Below are positions 61,420-64,000 of a DNA stretch of 64,000 nucleotides, piece by piece; positions within the stretch are counted from its first letter, which is position 1, and the number at the start of each line of letters is the position of its first letter. Below the pieces are notes generated by a model, which saw nothing but the letters and a program-made list of their open reading frames with translations, had not been told where the DNA came from and made no database searches. The position numbers were made by a program, and so were the translations under genes. Source of the stretch: Akkermansiaceae bacterium UBA2381 (GTDB taxonomy: Bacteria; Verrucomicrobiota; Verrucomicrobiia; Verrucomicrobiales; DEV007); the NCBI GenBank assembly GCA_002344215.1, contig DDSV01000024.1, positions 259,474 through 323,473 of the forward strand, given 5' to 3'.

Positions 61420-62352
61420 ATGGGGAAAAGAGCAGTATTGATGTTTGCCGGACAGGGCGCCCAAACCGTTGGGATGGGCAGTGATCTGGCGGAGAAATTT
61501 GAGTCGGTCCGCGATCTTTTCGCCCGGGCGGATGAGCAGCTTGGCTATTCCCTTTCCACCAAAATGTTCGAAGGCCCCGCGTCCGAGCTGACCCGCACTT
61601 CGATCTGCCAGCCCGCCCTCTACACCCACGGACTCGCCTGCCTCGAGTTGCTCAAGGCCCACGTGCCGGATCTCGAAATCGCCGGTTGCGCCGGCCTTTC
61701 CCTCGGGGAATTCACCGCCCATGCCGCCGCGGGCACTTTTGATTTTGCGACCGGTCTGGATCTCGTTTCCAAGCGCGGCACCTTTATGGAGGAAGCAACC
61801 AGCGCGGTGGAAGGCTCCATGGCGGCCCTCATCGGGGGAGAAGAGGCCGATATTCGCGCTCTCGCCGCCAAATGTGATGTCGATGTCGCCAACCTCAATG
61901 CCCCGGGCCAGATCGTTGTCTCCGGAAAAAAAGAGGGCATCGCCCAGGTTGTCGCCGAGGCCTCAAGCCACGGCATCCGCATCGCTCAGGAACTGGACGT
62001 CGCGGGCGCCTACCACTCCCGCCTCATGATGTCCGCCCAGGTGAAGCTCGCGGAGGTGCTGAGAAACACGACCATCCAGACACCGTCAGTCCCGGTCATC
62101 TGCAATTTCGAAGCCACCGAGGTGAGTGACCCGGACACAATCCGCCGCACCCTCGAAGCCCAGGTCACCGGTTCGGTACGCTGGAGCGAGAGTATCCAGG
62201 CCTTCATCGGTCGCGGAGAGACGCTTTTTATTGAGCTCGGCCCCGGACGTGTCCTCGCCGGGCTGATGCGCCGGATCGACAAGAGCGCGAAGGCCCTCAG
62301 CTTTTCCGACGTCGAGAGTTTCGAGAAAGTGCTCGAAGAACTCTCCGCCTGA
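61420..62352 (+). CDS. fabD: Malonyl-CoA:ACP transacylase FabD
   Basis: FabD moves malonyl from CoA to acyl carrier protein at the start of type II fatty acid synthesis. The 310-residue protein has GQGAQ at 11-15, the nucleophile in GLSLGEF (Ser94; the second residue is Leu rather than the usual His), and the catalytic His199 in AGAYHSR. FIELGPGRVLAGLMRRI closes the fold. Other fab genes are not in the window, so it is apparently a single gene. It starts 51 bp after the acetyltransferase. Confidence 0.95.
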   Translation: MGKRAVLMFAGQGAQTVGMGSDLAEKFESVRDLFARADEQLGYSLSTKMFEGPASELTRTSICQPALYTHGLACLELLKAHVPDLEIAGCAGLSLGEFTAHAAAGTFDFATGLDLVSKRGTFMEEATSAVEGSMAALIGGEEADIRALAAKCDVDVANLNAPGQIVVSGKKEGIAQVVAEASSHGIRIAQELDVAGAYHSRLMMSAQVKLAEVLRNTTIQTPSVPVICNFEATEVSDPDTIRRTLEAQVTGSVRWSESIQAFIGRGETLFIELGPGRVLAGLMRRIDKSAKALSFSDVESFEKVLEELSA

Positions 62353-62394
62353 TCCGTGGATCACGGCGTCGTCTCACACCGGGTAGCCTGTGGC

Positions 62395-63024
62395 CTATTT
62401 GGCCCGTTCCGGGAGGATCAGGTAGAGATCGATGACTGCCTTGACCCGGGCGAAGTATTCCCGAAAGCGGACTTTGCGCGAGCTGACGTAGCCGACCGAC
62501 TCACTTCTCAGGGCGATTGCATCGATGCCGTAGCGCTCGGCGATAAAGAGGGCTCGGTTCACATGAAAATCATCCGAAATGATGACGATGCGCTCCAGGC
62601 CGAAGATCGTTTTTGCCCGGGCGACCGAGTCGAGTGTCCGTATGCCCTGGTCGTCCGCGAGGATGACTTGTTCGGGCACACCGAGTTCCTTCAGCTTCGC
62701 GATCATGTCCCGGGTCTCGTCGTAGTATTGCGAGTCCCGGTAGCCGCTCACGAGGAGTTGTTTCACCTTTCCCTCCTTGAACAGAGCCGCCGCCGCGTCG
62801 AGGCGATTCACAAAATGAGCATTGGGTGTGTCAGGTCCGGTCTTTTTCGACGTCCCAAGCACCACCCCGATTTCCCTCTCCTCGATCCGTTCGACGGCAT
62901 TAAAGACCCGATCGCGGGTCGAGAGGACAATCCAGAGGTTGCACCCGACCACTCCCGCCGCGAGAAGGAGGAGCGGCAGGACCACCATCCGGAAAAAGAA
63001 AACGGACCATCGTTTGCGAGCCAT
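62395..63024 (-). CDS. SanA/YdcF-like envelope protein (DUF218)
   Basis: A 209-residue protein with one N-terminal membrane segment (VFFFRMVVLPLLLLAAGVVGCNLWI) and a DUF218 domain: EIGVVLGTSKKTG, NAHFVNRLDAAAALFKEGKVKQLLVSGY, DDQGIRTLDSVARAKTIFGLERIVIISDDFHVNRALF. E. coli SanA of this type influences envelope permeability and vancomycin resistance. Convergent with fabD, 42 bp apart. Confidence 0.85.
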   Translation of the reverse strand: MARKRWSVFFFRMVVLPLLLLAAGVVGCNLWIVLSTRDRVFNAVERIEEREIGVVLGTSKKTGPDTPNAHFVNRLDAAAALFKEGKVKQLLVSGYRDSQYYDETRDMIAKLKELGVPEQVILADDQGIRTLDSVARAKTIFGLERIVIISDDFHVNRALFIAERYGIDAIALRSESVGYVSSRKVRFREYFARVKAVIDLYLILPERAK

Positions 63025-63126
63025 GATTCAAAGCGCCTTGACGGCGGGACGGGAGAAAAGCGAATTCGACCGCCAATTAGTTAATATTCCCATCCTATTG
63101 AGATTTTTAAACGAATAGATCATCCC

Positions 63127-64000
63127 ATGAGAACGGTTTTCCGGGTTTTTTCCTATCTGAAGCGCTATCCCCTGCTCGCTACCGCCCAGCTTTCCTGTGC
63201 GATCCTGATGACTGTGCTCGTGATTGTCTTTCCCGGCGTGACCAAGGCGATCACCGGGGAGGTCATTCCGCAGCGGGACTTCGACCGGCTCATTCCCCTC
63301 TCGCTCATCGCGCTCGGGGCCTTTTTTGCGACCAATCTCTTCAACGCGCTCCGCATTATTCTGAACAATACGTTCGAGCAGAAGGTGATCTTCGACATCC
63401 GCTCCGATTTGTATCACAAAATCCAGCGGCTTCCGATGCGGTGGTTCGACAACAAGCGCACCGGTGACATCATGACCCGGGTCACCGAGGACGTTACCGC
63501 GATGGAGCGTGTCCTCATCGACGGGATCGAGCAGGGAGTCGTCGCCCTTCTCCAGGTCCTCATCGTGGGCGGTTACCTCTTTTATCTCAATCCGGAGCTC
63601 GCCCTCATTACCATGATCCCCATGCCCATCCTCATCGGGGGCGCCTGGGCTTACACCCGCACCTCGCCCGCCCGGCATCGCAAGGTGCGAAAGGCGACGA
63701 GCAGCATGAATTCGCTCCTGCATGACAACATCGACGGCATCCAGCAGATCAAGGCTTTCACCCGCGAGGACGCGGAGCTCGGTCGTTTCAACCGATCCAG
63801 TAACAAACTCCGCGAGGCGACTCTGCATCTCATGCGGGTCTGGGCGCTCTACAATCCCTCGATGGAATTCTTCCGCAACGCGGGCTACGCCCTCGTCATC
63901 GGGTTCGGGGCCTGGTCGGTGATGCACTCGCCCGATCAGGCGACCCTCGAGGAACAGACCGGCGTCTTTGTCGCCTTCCTCGTCGCCCTCAGCTTTTTCT
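63127..64000 (+). CDS. ABC exporter (MsbA-type), 5' part
   Basis: The 291 residues within the window form the membrane domain of an ABC exporter: TM helices near the start (LATAQLSCAILMTVLVIVFPG), the coupling-helix region (FDIRSDLYHKIQRLPMRWFDNKRTGDIMTRVTEDV) and LLHDNIDGIQQIKAFTREDAELGRFN. The nucleotide-binding domain lies beyond the window end, so ATPase motifs cannot be checked. Similar proteins flip lipid A or export lipids or peptides. It starts 102 bp from the divergent SanA-like gene. Confidence 0.9.
   Translation, partial: MRTVFRVFSYLKRYPLLATAQLSCAILMTVLVIVFPGVTKAITGEVIPQRDFDRLIPLSLIALGAFFATNLFNALRIILNNTFEQKVIFDIRSDLYHKIQRLPMRWFDNKRTGDIMTRVTEDVTAMERVLIDGIEQGVVALLQVLIVGGYLFYLNPELALITMIPMPILIGGAWAYTRTSPARHRKVRKATSSMNSLLHDNIDGIQQIKAFTREDAELGRFNRSSNKLREATLHLMRVWALYNPSMEFFRNAGYALVIGFGAWSVMHSPDQATLEEQTGVFVAFLVALSFF

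Noticed and set aside
1..64000. tRNA, rRNA and CRISPR searches
   Set aside because: No cloverleaf, conserved rRNA stretch or regularly spaced repeat array was recognised on reading the sequence.

Overview
The window looks like chromosome from a PVC-superphylum bacterium, most likely Verrucomicrobiota (inference). The reasons are several secreted DUF1501 proteins, planctomycete-type cytochrome proteins (PSCyt plus DUF1549/DUF1553), a cytochrome/WD40 fusion, sialate O-acetylesterase-type enzymes, many secreted alpha/beta and SGNH hydrolases, and high GC. No rRNA, tRNA or CRISPR array was seen.

Layout. 0-6.3 kb: tilS (cut by the window edge), typA, a proline-rich OmpA-family protein with a clear terminator, and a secreted protein joining a VHL-like beta domain to a CAP domain. 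6.2-17.4 kb: two RND efflux systems, divergent from a tetR gene. The minus-strand one has adaptor, pump and outer-membrane channel; the plus-strand one has only adaptor and pump. 17.5-24.2 kb: a small membrane ORF, dnaJ, grpE, a GAF/SpoIIE-type phosphatase, a STAS protein, a lipoprotein, mazG and rsmE. 24.2-48.9 kb: mostly secreted enzymes (L,D-transpeptidase, two sialate-esterase-like proteins, an EF-hand esterase, several alpha/beta hydrolases, a polysaccharide deacetylase, a GDSL hydrolase, a large beta-helix protein), with an orphan outer-membrane channel, a DUF1501/PSD1 pair, an MgtE Mg2+ transporter and an RlmM-like methyltransferase. 47.4-59.9 kb: a second set of PVC-type genes (cytochrome-WD40, PSD1, DUF1501, PPC-domain protein), all on the minus strand, apparently split by an accessory island at about 50.28-55.96 kb. 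59.9-64 kb: a sugar isomerase-like protein, a GNAT acetyltransferase, fabD, a SanA-like protein and the start of an ABC exporter.

The island is the least ordinary part. It holds a three-gene remnant resembling the late region of Mu-like phages, three copies of a dispersed 70-115 bp repeat, two REP-type inverted repeats that both begin GGGGTCA, a second repeat pair with an internal indel, and three secreted proteins of unknown function. Nearby, a palindromic repeat with roughly 100 bp of duplicated sequence lies at a gene junction and appears to be translated inside a signal peptide.

Much of the gene content fits a heterotroph that degrades acetylated, possibly sulfated or host/algal polysaccharides outside the cytoplasm (inference). 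No sulfatase or glycoside hydrolase of a family I could name was seen.
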